Below are positions 26,135 through 34,213 of a DNA stretch of 64,000 nucleotides, in pieces (position 1 is the first letter of the stretch; every line of letters begins with the position of its first letter). The notes under the pieces are model-generated. The model worked only from the letters and a program-made list of their open reading frames with translations. It was not told the DNA's origin and did no database searches. Source of the stretch: Prevotella sp. OH937_COT-195 (GTDB lineage Bacteria > Bacteroidota > Bacteroidia > Bacteroidales > Bacteroidaceae); NCBI RefSeq assembly GCF_003932845.1, contig NZ_RQZH01000006.1:1-64000 (forward strand). Reading direction: 5' to 3'. A program made the translations under genes and the position numbers.

Positions 26135-27757
26135 TTAATTTATAGAACAGACCTCAAGTAGGATGGGAGTATCTGTTTCCTTGTGCATAATATCCGATAT
26201 GGCATTTGTAACTTCGTATAAAGTGCTTGCCGAATGATATTCCACCCCATACGACTCACAAAGTCCTTTTGCGGATGTTTCATGACTCGCAGATATATAT
26301 TTGTTTAAAGCAGGAGTTTCTTCCAATCCTTTCAACTTGCCGAAAATCCCACCACAGCCATTATTTAGCAATATAATACGTAGATTACCATTGAGTTTTT
26401 TGTTCCAAAGAGCATTTGAATCATAGAAAAAAGACAAGTCTCCAATGAATACAAATGTCTTTTTTCCTGAAACAGAAGAAAATCCTGCTGCTGTTGACAG
26501 TGAACCTTCAATACCGTTCACCCCCCGGTTTACATATATATAATGATTTGAATACATACAGCCGTAACGTACCGACAAACTGTTTGCATAATGTACATTA
26601 ATATTATCCTTGTTTTTACCCAATTCTTTCTCAAACACCCTTACCGTTTCCTTTAGCAAATTATTCGACGGTTGGGACAAAATTTGCATGCGATGTTTTT
26701 CAGTTTCATTTGTCCATCGCGAATGGAAATCGTTATTCAAATTTCTATGGTCATAGGTTAAGATTGTGGAAAGAATTTCCGCTGCACCACATACAAGAAT
26801 TCTGTTTGCGTGCATAGTAACGTCATGCACTTCAGCATCACAACTGACCATACATGTCTCGCATTTATCAAGTTCCCTCAAATATTGTTTGAGAGACTTG
26901 CTTACCAACGTGTCTCCCATATATAAAACATAGTCAGGAGTGTATGCCTTATCGTTACTCACGGTATCATACATTTTATCGAACCATGTTGCTTCTCCGT
27001 CGTATGCCAATGGCTCGCAAAGGACTACATGTTTTTTCTTTATTTCATGCACCAAGTCTGATATTTTTTTGTCATATTCCGTCTTGCCTATGACAATCAA
27101 TGGACATCTCGATTTAAGAAAAGCCTTGATGTCTTTTTCCTTAACATTGTTTTGAGGTACGGTGCAGTGTATGATTCTTTCTTTAGAGAGAGATTCCGTG
27201 GTGAAATTGAACAAAGGCTCGTTTATAGGAACATTAATGTGTACCGGCATGCCGCCATTTTTTTTCAAAGCAATAATGGCCTCGTTTACAAGTCTGTTAC
27301 AATGCCATCTGCTTTGTTCGTCGTTTACCTCGGGAAGGTTGACACTCTTGCTTACAAATTTTTCCAATGCGAAATATTGTGGTATCGTTTGACCGTCAAG
27401 TTGATCTATCCACGCTTGTGGTCTGTCTGCACTTATCACAATCAATTCGCGGTGTTGGTACAATGCTTCTGCAACTGCCGGCAATACATTTAAGAGTGCC
27501 GTACCGGACGTTACGCATACCGCTACCGGCATGTTTAATGCCATGGATATACCGAGAGCGAAAAATCCTGCCGAGCGTTCGTCTGTAACCGAATGGCAAT
27601 GGAATTGCAGGCATTCATTGAAATTATGCACCAATGGTACATTTCTGCTTCCCGGACATACCACTATGTGCTTTACGCCATGACAGACAAGTATCGAGGT
27701 AAGTATGTTAACGTTTTTTTTGTCACTATACACTTTAAGATATTTAAATATTGTCAA
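26135..27757 (-). CDS. menD: MenD, SEPHCHC synthase
   Basis: A 540-residue ThDP enzyme joining isochorismate and 2-oxoglutarate in menaquinone synthesis. The N-terminal VKHIVVCPGSRNVPL, TDERSAGFFALG, VCVTSGTALLNVLPA and the ThDP-binding GDLSFFYDSNALWNKK with LNNGCGGIF are intact. It overlaps menF by 4 bp and is the last gene of this men operon; downstream is the convergent TPR gene, so the later men genes are not adjacent. Confidence 0.95.
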   Translation of the reverse strand: MTIFKYLKVYSDKKNVNILTSILVCHGVKHIVVCPGSRNVPLVHNFNECLQFHCHSVTDERSAGFFALGISMALNMPVAVCVTSGTALLNVLPAVAEALYQHRELIVISADRPQAWIDQLDGQTIPQYFALEKFVSKSVNLPEVNDEQSRWHCNRLVNEAIIALKKNGGMPVHINVPINEPLFNFTTESLSKERIIHCTVPQNNVKEKDIKAFLKSRCPLIVIGKTEYDKKISDLVHEIKKKHVVLCEPLAYDGEATWFDKMYDTVSNDKAYTPDYVLYMGDTLVSKSLKQYLRELDKCETCMVSCDAEVHDVTMHANRILVCGAAEILSTILTYDHRNLNNDFHSRWTNETEKHRMQILSQPSNNLLKETVRVFEKELGKNKDNINVHYANSLSVRYGCMYSNHYIYVNRGVNGIEGSLSTAAGFSSVSGKKTFVFIGDLSFFYDSNALWNKKLNGNLRIILLNNGCGGIFGKLKGLEETPALNKYISASHETSAKGLCESYGVEYHSASTLYEVTNAISDIMHKETDTPILLEVCSIN

Positions 27758-28824
27758 CAGTCTATTATTCTAATCATTGTCTCAAGTTTCGCCTCAGTCT
27801 CCTGCCATTCTTGGCTTTCTGTGCTTTCCGGCATCAAACCGCCACCGGCATATAGCCGGAAAAGATTTTTCAAAATCTGCATACACCGCAATGAGACATA
27901 AAGATGCGTCCCGGTATCATGATTTACGACACCTGAAAATCCGCTGTAATAGTTTCTTATGCAAAATTCATTGCAGAGAATAAACTCTTCTGCCTTATTT
28001 TTGGGCATGCCGCACACCGCAGGAGTAGGATGTAATTCTGCGATTAAATCGCCCAATATGTGTTTTTTGCAAAGTGAGAAATGAAAATCACTCTTTAAAT
28101 GAACAAGGTCGGCAGACTTTATCGTTATAGGACCTGTTTCCTGAATATTATCAGAGAATTTCTCAATACATTCATGTATGTAATCTGCGACAATACGTTG
28201 TTCTTTCATGTTCTTTTCATTCCATAATATATCGGAAATAATTTCATGTCCTCTAAGTTTCATTGTTCCTGCGAGAGCCACGGTCCTCCATATTCCTCCG
28301 TTATCTTCTAACAACAACTCCGGAGTGGCAATAAACCATGTCCCACTCATAGGCGTAGAGAATAGTGATACATACATTCGTGGATATTCTCTACATGCTT
28401 TCTTAAACAAACCGAATAAATCGGAGGGAGGGGTATGAACATCCGAATGTCTTGCAAGTACTATTTTGCGAAATTCTCCTTGCAATAATTTGGAGTGGAA
28501 TATATTGAAACTTTTCCAATATTTCGCTCTTTCATCTTCATTTAAGTTTTCTTCCGGAGAATTTGCCGCATTACTCAATGCACAATTATTCAACTTTTTA
28601 ACTATTTTTTCATCAACGTCTGAAAGAGAATCATATACATATTTTTGTTCCGGATTAATCAAAACAAGCGGAGTACGCTCTGAAATGCAGAACGGGGCAA
28701 TAACGAACCCTGTTTTGGAATTAAGTTCATTAAAAGAGGATATGTTTTCCGGCATTACTTCTTCTTGGAGAAACAGTGTGCATCTATGCTCTTCAGGAAG
28801 TTTGAAAAATGCGAAACTTGTCAT
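27754..28824 (-). CDS. menF: Isochorismate synthase
   Basis: A 356-residue chorismate-binding enzyme converting chorismate to isochorismate, the entry to menaquinone. The signature ELHPTPAVCGMPKNKA and the C-terminal YAGGGLMPESTESQEWQE are present, with FRKIVLARHSDV in the middle. The N-terminal domain is short, as in other Bacteroidetes MenF proteins. It overlaps both neighbours by 4 bp, implying coupled translation with the thioesterase and menD. Confidence 0.93.
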   Translation of the reverse strand: MTSFAFFKLPEEHRCTLFLQEEVMPENISSFNELNSKTGFVIAPFCISERTPLVLINPEQKYVYDSLSDVDEKIVKKLNNCALSNAANSPEENLNEDERAKYWKSFNIFHSKLLQGEFRKIVLARHSDVHTPPSDLFGLFKKACREYPRMYVSLFSTPMSGTWFIATPELLLEDNGGIWRTVALAGTMKLRGHEIISDILWNEKNMKEQRIVADYIHECIEKFSDNIQETGPITIKSADLVHLKSDFHFSLCKKHILGDLIAELHPTPAVCGMPKNKAEEFILCNEFCIRNYYSGFSGVVNHDTGTHLYVSLRCMQILKNLFRLYAGGGLMPESTESQEWQETEAKLETMIRIIDC

Positions 28825-29246
28825 TCTGCGTTATTTTTCTTTGGCGTTATGACATAATTAGTTACATGTACCGTGGAAATAAGATTGCCGTCAGAGTCGG
28901 TTATTCTTACATCCCAAACATGCAGTTTACGACCTTTGCTTACAAGTTGAGCGCGTGCCGTAACTATATCGCCTTCAACCACTGCTTTAACGTGTTCTCC
29001 GCTTACACTTACTCCCACACATATCTTTCCGGGACATATAGAACACGACCCTACACCTGCCAAATTTTCGGCAAGAGCCAATGATGCACCTCCGCTGAGA
29101 AAACCGAAAGGTTGACGATTTTGTTCATCAACTTTCATGGTGGCCATACACATATCATCTTCTGGAGTACTAATAAATTTCATACCAAGAACGGTCGATA
29201 GATTCCGTTGTCTCTCGATCAGTTCTTTCATTTTTTCAACGTTCAT
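28821..29246 (-). CDS. menI: Hotdog-fold thioesterase, probable DHNA-CoA hydrolase
   Basis: A 141-residue PaaI/YdiI-type thioesterase. The active-site region reads GFLSGGASLALAENLAG, with the catalytic Glu in LAE; the family's LHGG is LSGG here. Operon position before menF and menD suggests it is the MenI hydrolase releasing 1,4-dihydroxy-2-naphthoate. Sequence alone cannot exclude another acyl-CoA substrate. Confidence 0.78.
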   Translation of the reverse strand: MNVEKMKELIERQRNLSTVLGMKFISTPEDDMCMATMKVDEQNRQPFGFLSGGASLALAENLAGVGSCSICPGKICVGVSVSGEHVKAVVEGDIVTARAQLVSKGRKLHVWDVRITDSDGNLISTVHVTNYVITPKKNNAE

Positions 29247-29365
29247 CCGTATTTCGATTCAAGATACTATAATTATTTATATGACAATCGTTTGTCGAAA
29301 AATGCCATTAAATATTATATTCAATTTTATAATGACAAATCTAACAACTTCGTCCTTTCATTTTG

Positions 29366-29373
29366 CAAATATA
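29366..29373 (-). promoter_or_regulatory. Promoter of the menI-menF-menD operon
   Basis: Minus-strand TATATTTG with TTTG at 29393-29396, spacer 19 bases. The leader is about 110 nt. Confidence 0.65.
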
Positions 29374-29465
29374 GTATAATAATTTTGATTTTCAAAAATA
29401 ATATGATTAATTCATATTAAAAGTATTGTTATGAGGACTATGCAAAAACAACTTGTTTTGCCGTA

Positions 29466-29682
29466 AATCTCGAACCATTTACGCTGTTTTTTACCTCAAA
29501 ATGGAGTCTTATTTGTGTTTAATTGTACTGCAATATCGCCGAAATTACCGACCAATTTCGTCTGTTTTACTCACCAATATCGCTGAAATTGCCAAATATT
29601 TCCTATCGAATGACAAACATGCTCGTTATCAACTCATAATATAACGCATGTTGATGAAAATATATACAGATGGTGGTATGCA
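29466..29682 (+). repeat. Dispersed intergenic repeat, copy B
   Basis: This is the ~200-bp repeat in the orientation opposite to copies A and C. CAATWTCG cores begin at 29531, 29553 and 29575, an exact 22-bp period. GCCGAAATT and AATTTCGTC around 29538-29562 form a hairpin with a 7-nt loop. The plus strand holds a 63-codon open frame (29453-29644) alignable with the frame in copy A. The copy fills the gap between the men promoter region and the 3' end of mnmE. Confidence 0.75.
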
Positions 29683-29694
29683 GAATTATTTTCA

Positions 29695-29730
29695 AGATCT
29701 CTGTAAAAGCAAATGCTTCTGCGGAGGTCT
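29695..29730 (-). terminator. Imperfect hairpin after mnmE, related to the 913-950 palindrome
   Basis: A 17-base arm at 29695-29711 pairs imperfectly with 29714-29730. The sequence (AGATCTCTG... and GGAGGTCT) is a degenerate form of the palindrome next to copy A. It lies 27 bases after the mnmE stop and could terminate it. Confidence 0.5.
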
Positions 29731-29756
29731 TGTCATATAAATTACTAATTTAGACT

Positions 29757-31130
29757 CTATTTACCGATACAAAAATCATTAAAAATTGTATGTAATGTCT
29801 CGTCAGGGGTTATTATGCCTTTTCCTGTTATTTTCGAGAGATTATAAAGAACCATGCGGAGATTTTCGGCAACAAGATCTCCACTTATACCTTGTTTAAG
29901 TCCTTTTATGGCATGCGAAATTTCGATGTGAGCCTTTAACAAAGCCTCGTAATGCCTTGCCGAAGTGATAATTACATCATTCTCCGTAAAAATAGGTATG
30001 TTGGCAGAATTAAAGATGTGTTTCTCAAGGTTTTCTATACCTGTACCTTTTTTTGCAGAGATTTCCACCGATAACAGACGCTTTGAATATATATATTCTA
30101 TATTAACAGGTATCGAATTTTTATCTATTTTATTCCGTACTATTATCACAGATTTGTCTTCCGTCCGTTTCAATATGTTTTCAAACTCTTCGTCGGTGGG
30201 TTGCTCGTCAATTACCCACAATACAATTCTTGCCTTCTCTATGGCTTGATAAGTACGGTCTATTCCTATCTTCTCTATCTTATCTGTAGTATGACGTATC
30301 CCCGCCGTGTCAATGAACCTAAACTGCACGCCTTTTATATCCATTGTATCTTCTATGGTGTCACGCGTTGTGCCGTGAACATCGGATACAATGGCTCGCT
30401 CATCTTTAATTAGCCTGTTAAGCAATGTTGATTTTCCTACGTTTGTCTTTCCTATGATAGCTACAGGAATTCCATGCTTTATAGCATTTCCTGTCTCAAA
30501 AGAATGCGCAAGTTTTTGTATTTTCATATCTATTTCCACTGCCAACGACAGGAGTTCCGATCGGTCTGCAAATTCTATATCCTCGTGATCAGAGAAATCA
30601 AGTTCCAGTTCAAGAAGCGATGTCATTCTCAACAACTGCTCACGCAACGCAAGAAGTTCCGACGATATACTTCCTCGTAGTTGAGACAATGCCATTTTGT
30701 GAGTTGCGGCATTTGTCGAAGCGATAAGATCTGCCACGGCCTCGGCTTGTTCAAGCCCCAGTTTCCCGTTAAGAAAAGCCCTTTGTGTATATTCCCCGGG
30801 CATTGCCTGACGACATCCGTGTGCAATAAGTGTTTCTATTATTCTGCCTGCAATATATCGTGAGCCGTGACACGATATTTCTACGGAATTCTCACCGGTA
30901 TAACTATGTGGTGCACGAAATACACTTACCATGACATCATCAATAATATCTCCGTTGTTATCACAAAAGTCTGTGTGTAATATAGTGTTTGCAGGAGTAT
31001 TGATTGAAATACCACCACATGTTTTGCAAACAATGCTTACAGCATCCTTGCCGCTAATGCGAATTATGCACAATGCTCCACCGGTGGCAGTGGCAAGAGA
31101 GCAGATTGTATCGTTTTCGTTCATTGACAT
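29757..31130 (-). CDS. mnmE: tRNA modification GTPase MnmE
   Basis: About 457 residues from MSMNENDTICSLATATGGAL; an upstream in-frame Met lies inside the preceding gene's end. MnmE acts with MnmG to add the carboxymethylaminomethyl group at U34 of certain tRNAs. The N-terminal tetrahydrofolate-binding domain is followed by a G domain (GKTNVGKSTLLNRL, DTAGIRHT, NKID) and helical ends closing with the family C-terminus FCIGK. It follows the threonine aldolase gene directly, the two reading frames almost touching. Confidence 0.95.
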   Translation of the reverse strand: MSMNENDTICSLATATGGALCIIRISGKDAVSIVCKTCGGISINTPANTILHTDFCDNNGDIIDDVMVSVFRAPHSYTGENSVEISCHGSRYIAGRIIETLIAHGCRQAMPGEYTQRAFLNGKLGLEQAEAVADLIASTNAATHKMALSQLRGSISSELLALREQLLRMTSLLELELDFSDHEDIEFADRSELLSLAVEIDMKIQKLAHSFETGNAIKHGIPVAIIGKTNVGKSTLLNRLIKDERAIVSDVHGTTRDTIEDTMDIKGVQFRFIDTAGIRHTTDKIEKIGIDRTYQAIEKARIVLWVIDEQPTDEEFENILKRTEDKSVIIVRNKIDKNSIPVNIEYIYSKRLLSVEISAKKGTGIENLEKHIFNSANIPIFTENDVIITSARHYEALLKAHIEISHAIKGLKQGISGDLVAENLRMVLYNLSKITGKGIITPDETLHTIFNDFCIGK

Positions 31131-31131
31131 A

Positions 31132-32163
31132 TTATATTGAAGCAACAGCTTCCTTTAGTGTTTTGAGATCGCTTTCTTTTGTTGCCCAAGATGTTACAAA
31201 ACGGCACAAGGTATTGTTGTCATCTATTTTCTCCCATGTCTCAAAAGCAACATAGTGTGCAAGTAACTCCATCTGAACATTTGAAAGTACTACAAATTGC
31301 TGGTTCGTTGGTGAATTCTCAAGTACAAATCCCGCATCCAAGAAAATTTTTCTCAGTTGCATTGCTTTATTGAAAGCATTCCGTGAAATGTTAAAATATA
31401 GGTTGTCGGTAAACAAGACATCAAACTGAACACCGATAAGACGGCTCTTGGCAAGTAATGCCCCGTGCTGTTTCACTATTGAAAAGAAATGCTTTGGTGC
31501 ATTATCTTTAGTAAAAACCACTGCTTCGCCACAAAGAGCACCAATCTTTGTCCCTCCGATATAGAAAACATCGCAATGTCTCGCAAGCCAAGGAAGATCG
31601 AAATCGCATGCATCAGACACAAGACCATAGCCCAACCTTGCTCCGTCAACGAACAAAGGAATGTCGTAATTCTTACATATTTGGTTTATGCTTCCTATTT
31701 CGGCAGCACTATATATTGTGCCAAGTTCTGTGGGGAAAGTGATATATACCATTCCCGGCCAAACCATGTGGTCGCGTGTTGGGTCGGCATGGAATCTCTC
31801 TAATAAAGAAATCAAGTCCTCTGCGTGCATTTTCCCTTTATGTGAAGGAAGTGTAATGACTTTGTGTCCACTTGCCTCAATCGCTCCTGACTCATGTACA
31901 TTGATGTGTCCCGTATCAACCGATATGACACCTTCGAAAGGTTTCAATAATGCATCAATTACTGTTGCGTTTGTCTGCGTGCCTCCAACAAGAAAATAAA
32001 TTTCGGCATGTTCCAATCTGCATGCTTCACGAATTTTTTTCCGTGCACTGTCACTCCATTCGTCATATCCGTATGATGCGCTTTGACTTTCGTTTGTATT
32101 AAAAAGAGATTGGAGCACACATGGATGTGCTCCATTATTATAATCACTTTCAAATGAAATCAT
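31132..32163 (-). CDS. ltaE: Low-specificity threonine aldolase / beta-eliminating lyase
   Basis: A fold-type I PLP enzyme of about 343 residues from MISFESDYNNGAHP (an upstream in-frame Met at 32211 lies within the preceding gene). It cleaves threonine to glycine and acetaldehyde. YGYDEW, YFLVGGTQTNATV, DGARLGYG and the PLP Lys in IGGTKIGALCGEA are present. Some homologues accept other beta-hydroxy amino acids, so substrate range is open. It lies within a dense minus-strand run from serS to mnmE. Confidence 0.88.
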   Translation of the reverse strand: MISFESDYNNGAHPCVLQSLFNTNESQSASYGYDEWSDSARKKIREACRLEHAEIYFLVGGTQTNATVIDALLKPFEGVISVDTGHINVHESGAIEASGHKVITLPSHKGKMHAEDLISLLERFHADPTRDHMVWPGMVYITFPTELGTIYSAAEIGSINQICKNYDIPLFVDGARLGYGLVSDACDFDLPWLARHCDVFYIGGTKIGALCGEAVVFTKDNAPKHFFSIVKQHGALLAKSRLIGVQFDVLFTDNLYFNISRNAFNKAMQLRKIFLDAGFVLENSPTNQQFVVLSNVQMELLAHYVAFETWEKIDDNNTLCRFVTSWATKESDLKTLKEAVASI

Positions 32164-32191
32164 ATTATAATGACTGTCGTTTCCAATATAA

Positions 32192-33067
32192 TTATATACG
32201 GTCAAGTACAAGTTTTATAAGGTCGTCAATACTGTTCTTATAACTTGTATTTGCTTCCTTTGCAAGTCTGTTTGCAACTACCATGCAGCATGTGAGTGCT
32301 TTATGTCCGAGCAGTCGTGACAATCCGGCCAAGGCAGAACTTTCCATTTCGAAATTTGTTATACGTAGACCGGCATGCTCAAATGCCTCCACCTTCTCAT
32401 TTTGCTTAGGGTCGGCAAGCGGAATGCGCAATTCTCTACCCTGAGGACCGTAGAAACCTCCACATGCTATCGTAACACCGCGTACCATGTCATTTTGTGC
32501 AAGTCGTTCGATTAATTCTTTATCAGCATCTATAACATACGGTGCCCCAAGTTGCGGATTCCAATTCATATATTCTGTGAAAGCATTCTCATACTCAAGA
32601 TCACAAACATCATTTCTGCCGGCATAGAAATTCAATAGTCCATCGAACCCTATGCTTTTCACAGAAGCAATGAAAGTGCCAACGGGCGTATTTGGCTGTA
32701 GACCTCCACATGTACCTATTCTTACTATTGTCAGTTGTCTGTGTTCGGGATTTTCTTCGCGTACCTTGAAATTAATGTTTGCAAGAGCATCCAATTCGTT
32801 CACCACAATGTCTATATTATCACAGCCTATACCTGTACTCTGCACCGTTATGCGCTTACCTTTATATGTTCCGGTAACAGATTTGAACTCACGATTTTCA
32901 ACTTCACATTCCCTGTTTTCAAAATGTTCTGCTACTGTTGTGACACGTCCCGGGTCGCCGACAAGTATAACTTTGTCTGCCAACTGTTCCGGCTTCAAAT
33001 GAAGGTGGAAAACACTACCGTCAGGGTTAATTATCAATTCCGATTCCGGGAAATACTTTTTTGCCAT
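32192..33067 (-). CDS. Nucleoside phosphorylase (uridine phosphorylase-like)
   Basis: A 291-residue PNP/UDP-family enzyme. ILVGDPGRVTTVAEHF forms the phosphate-binding loop, followed by STGIGCDNIDIVVNEL, RIGTCGGLQPNTPVG and FEMESSALAGLSRLLG, the nucleoside-binding segment. Similarity in motif spacing points to uridine phosphorylase, although purine substrates cannot be excluded. It probably serves nucleoside salvage. It lies 12 bp after the PD40 gene. Confidence 0.88.
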   Translation of the reverse strand: MAKKYFPESELIINPDGSVFHLHLKPEQLADKVILVGDPGRVTTVAEHFENRECEVENREFKSVTGTYKGKRITVQSTGIGCDNIDIVVNELDALANINFKVREENPEHRQLTIVRIGTCGGLQPNTPVGTFIASVKSIGFDGLLNFYAGRNDVCDLEYENAFTEYMNWNPQLGAPYVIDADKELIERLAQNDMVRGVTIACGGFYGPQGRELRIPLADPKQNEKVEAFEHAGLRITNFEMESSALAGLSRLLGHKALTCCMVVANRLAKEANTSYKNSIDDLIKLVLDRI

Positions 33068-33079
33068 ATTCTTTAATTT

Positions 33080-34201
33080 TTATTTAGTTAATATATTTTC
33101 CGTATTTCTTATGGATTTCTCCAAAACACGTTTTTCTTTCTCTCTTTTCATTATTTTCTGTTCGAGCTTTATTATTTCATCTGACATTTTTATTCGTGCC
33201 GACCTGCTCGCAGAAGCATATCTTTCACGCAGTTCTTTTAAAATTCTGTCATCATCGCCAAGTTCTCGCACAATGATCTGAAGTCGTTTAAATTCACTTG
33301 TACTTGACGGGGATTTGAATTGGTTGACAGATGTATATGTTAACTTGTCGTTCACGATGAACGAGATACTGTTCCCATTTTCTGCTCCATTTCCATTCCC
33401 GTCATTATGTGCAAGACGTTTCAAAGCCGCATTCCTCTCTGCCATGTCTCCCCATGTATCTTTAATGCTTGAAATTCTTGCAAGCCCTCTTAGTCTTTCA
33501 TCAGAAAGTTCGGATATATCGTATGACCTACTGCCATTCGGCAAAATAGTATATATGCATACCATTCCCTCCGGTTGGTTACGATCAGTTACGAGCCATG
33601 CAATCGAGTCTGTTTCATCTTCGGCATATAGGTAATCATTGTCAAATGAATTGAAAGGTAAACCTATGTTTTGTGGTTCGAGGAGAGAGCCGTCTTCTGA
33701 ATCATAACGTGTCACAAAGATATCATATCCCCCAAGTGATGCATCTCCTTTTCCGGCAAAATACAATGTCGTACCATCAGCCATAAGGAAAGGATAATCA
33801 GCATTTCCTATAGTTGAAAGTTCTTGTGGCTCTGTCCATTGTCCAGCCAGTCTGTCCGATACATATATTTTTGAGAAACCGGCAGTGTCACGTCTTGAAA
33901 AATATTTCTTGTCTATGAAATCATTACGGAACGAAGCCCCTTGGCCATTATCTTCAAGTTTTCCACTTTCCGGAGACAGCGGTATCCGACTGAGGAATTC
34001 GTCCTTCGCAACAACCACACTGTCAATAATAACTACTTTGCGGATAGAAGAGAGCATATTCTCGAACATCAGTTCCGCGACAGTAGGTTTATTGTTATCT
34101 ACGATGGTTTTACGACTTTTGGGACGTTTTTTGCCCTTTTGTGCCATGGAAGGCACAACTATGAGCAATGATAACACTACAATCAATATTCTCATTGGCA
34201 A
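33080..34201 (-). CDS. Exported PD40 beta-propeller-repeat protein
   Basis: A 373-residue protein with a signal peptide (ends PSMAQ) followed by a Lys/Arg-rich segment (KGKKRPKSRK). The central region has PD40-type repeats (YPFLMADGTTLYFAGKGDAS, then GGYDIFVTRYD). The last ~70 residues are a charged coiled coil (RIKMSDEIIKLEQKIMKREK). In Bacteroidetes such proteins are often envelope-associated and sometimes linked to OmpA-like proteins, but no OmpA domain is present here. The specific function is unknown. Confidence 0.75.
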   Translation of the reverse strand: MPMRILIVVLSLLIVVPSMAQKGKKRPKSRKTIVDNNKPTVAELMFENMLSSIRKVVIIDSVVVAKDEFLSRIPLSPESGKLEDNGQGASFRNDFIDKKYFSRRDTAGFSKIYVSDRLAGQWTEPQELSTIGNADYPFLMADGTTLYFAGKGDASLGGYDIFVTRYDSEDGSLLEPQNIGLPFNSFDNDYLYAEDETDSIAWLVTDRNQPEGMVCIYTILPNGSRSYDISELSDERLRGLARISSIKDTWGDMAERNAALKRLAHNDGNGNGAENGNSISFIVNDKLTYTSVNQFKSPSSTSEFKRLQIIVRELGDDDRILKELRERYASASRSARIKMSDEIIKLEQKIMKREKEKRVLEKSIRNTENILTK

Positions 34202-34213
34202 GATGTTTGTTTT

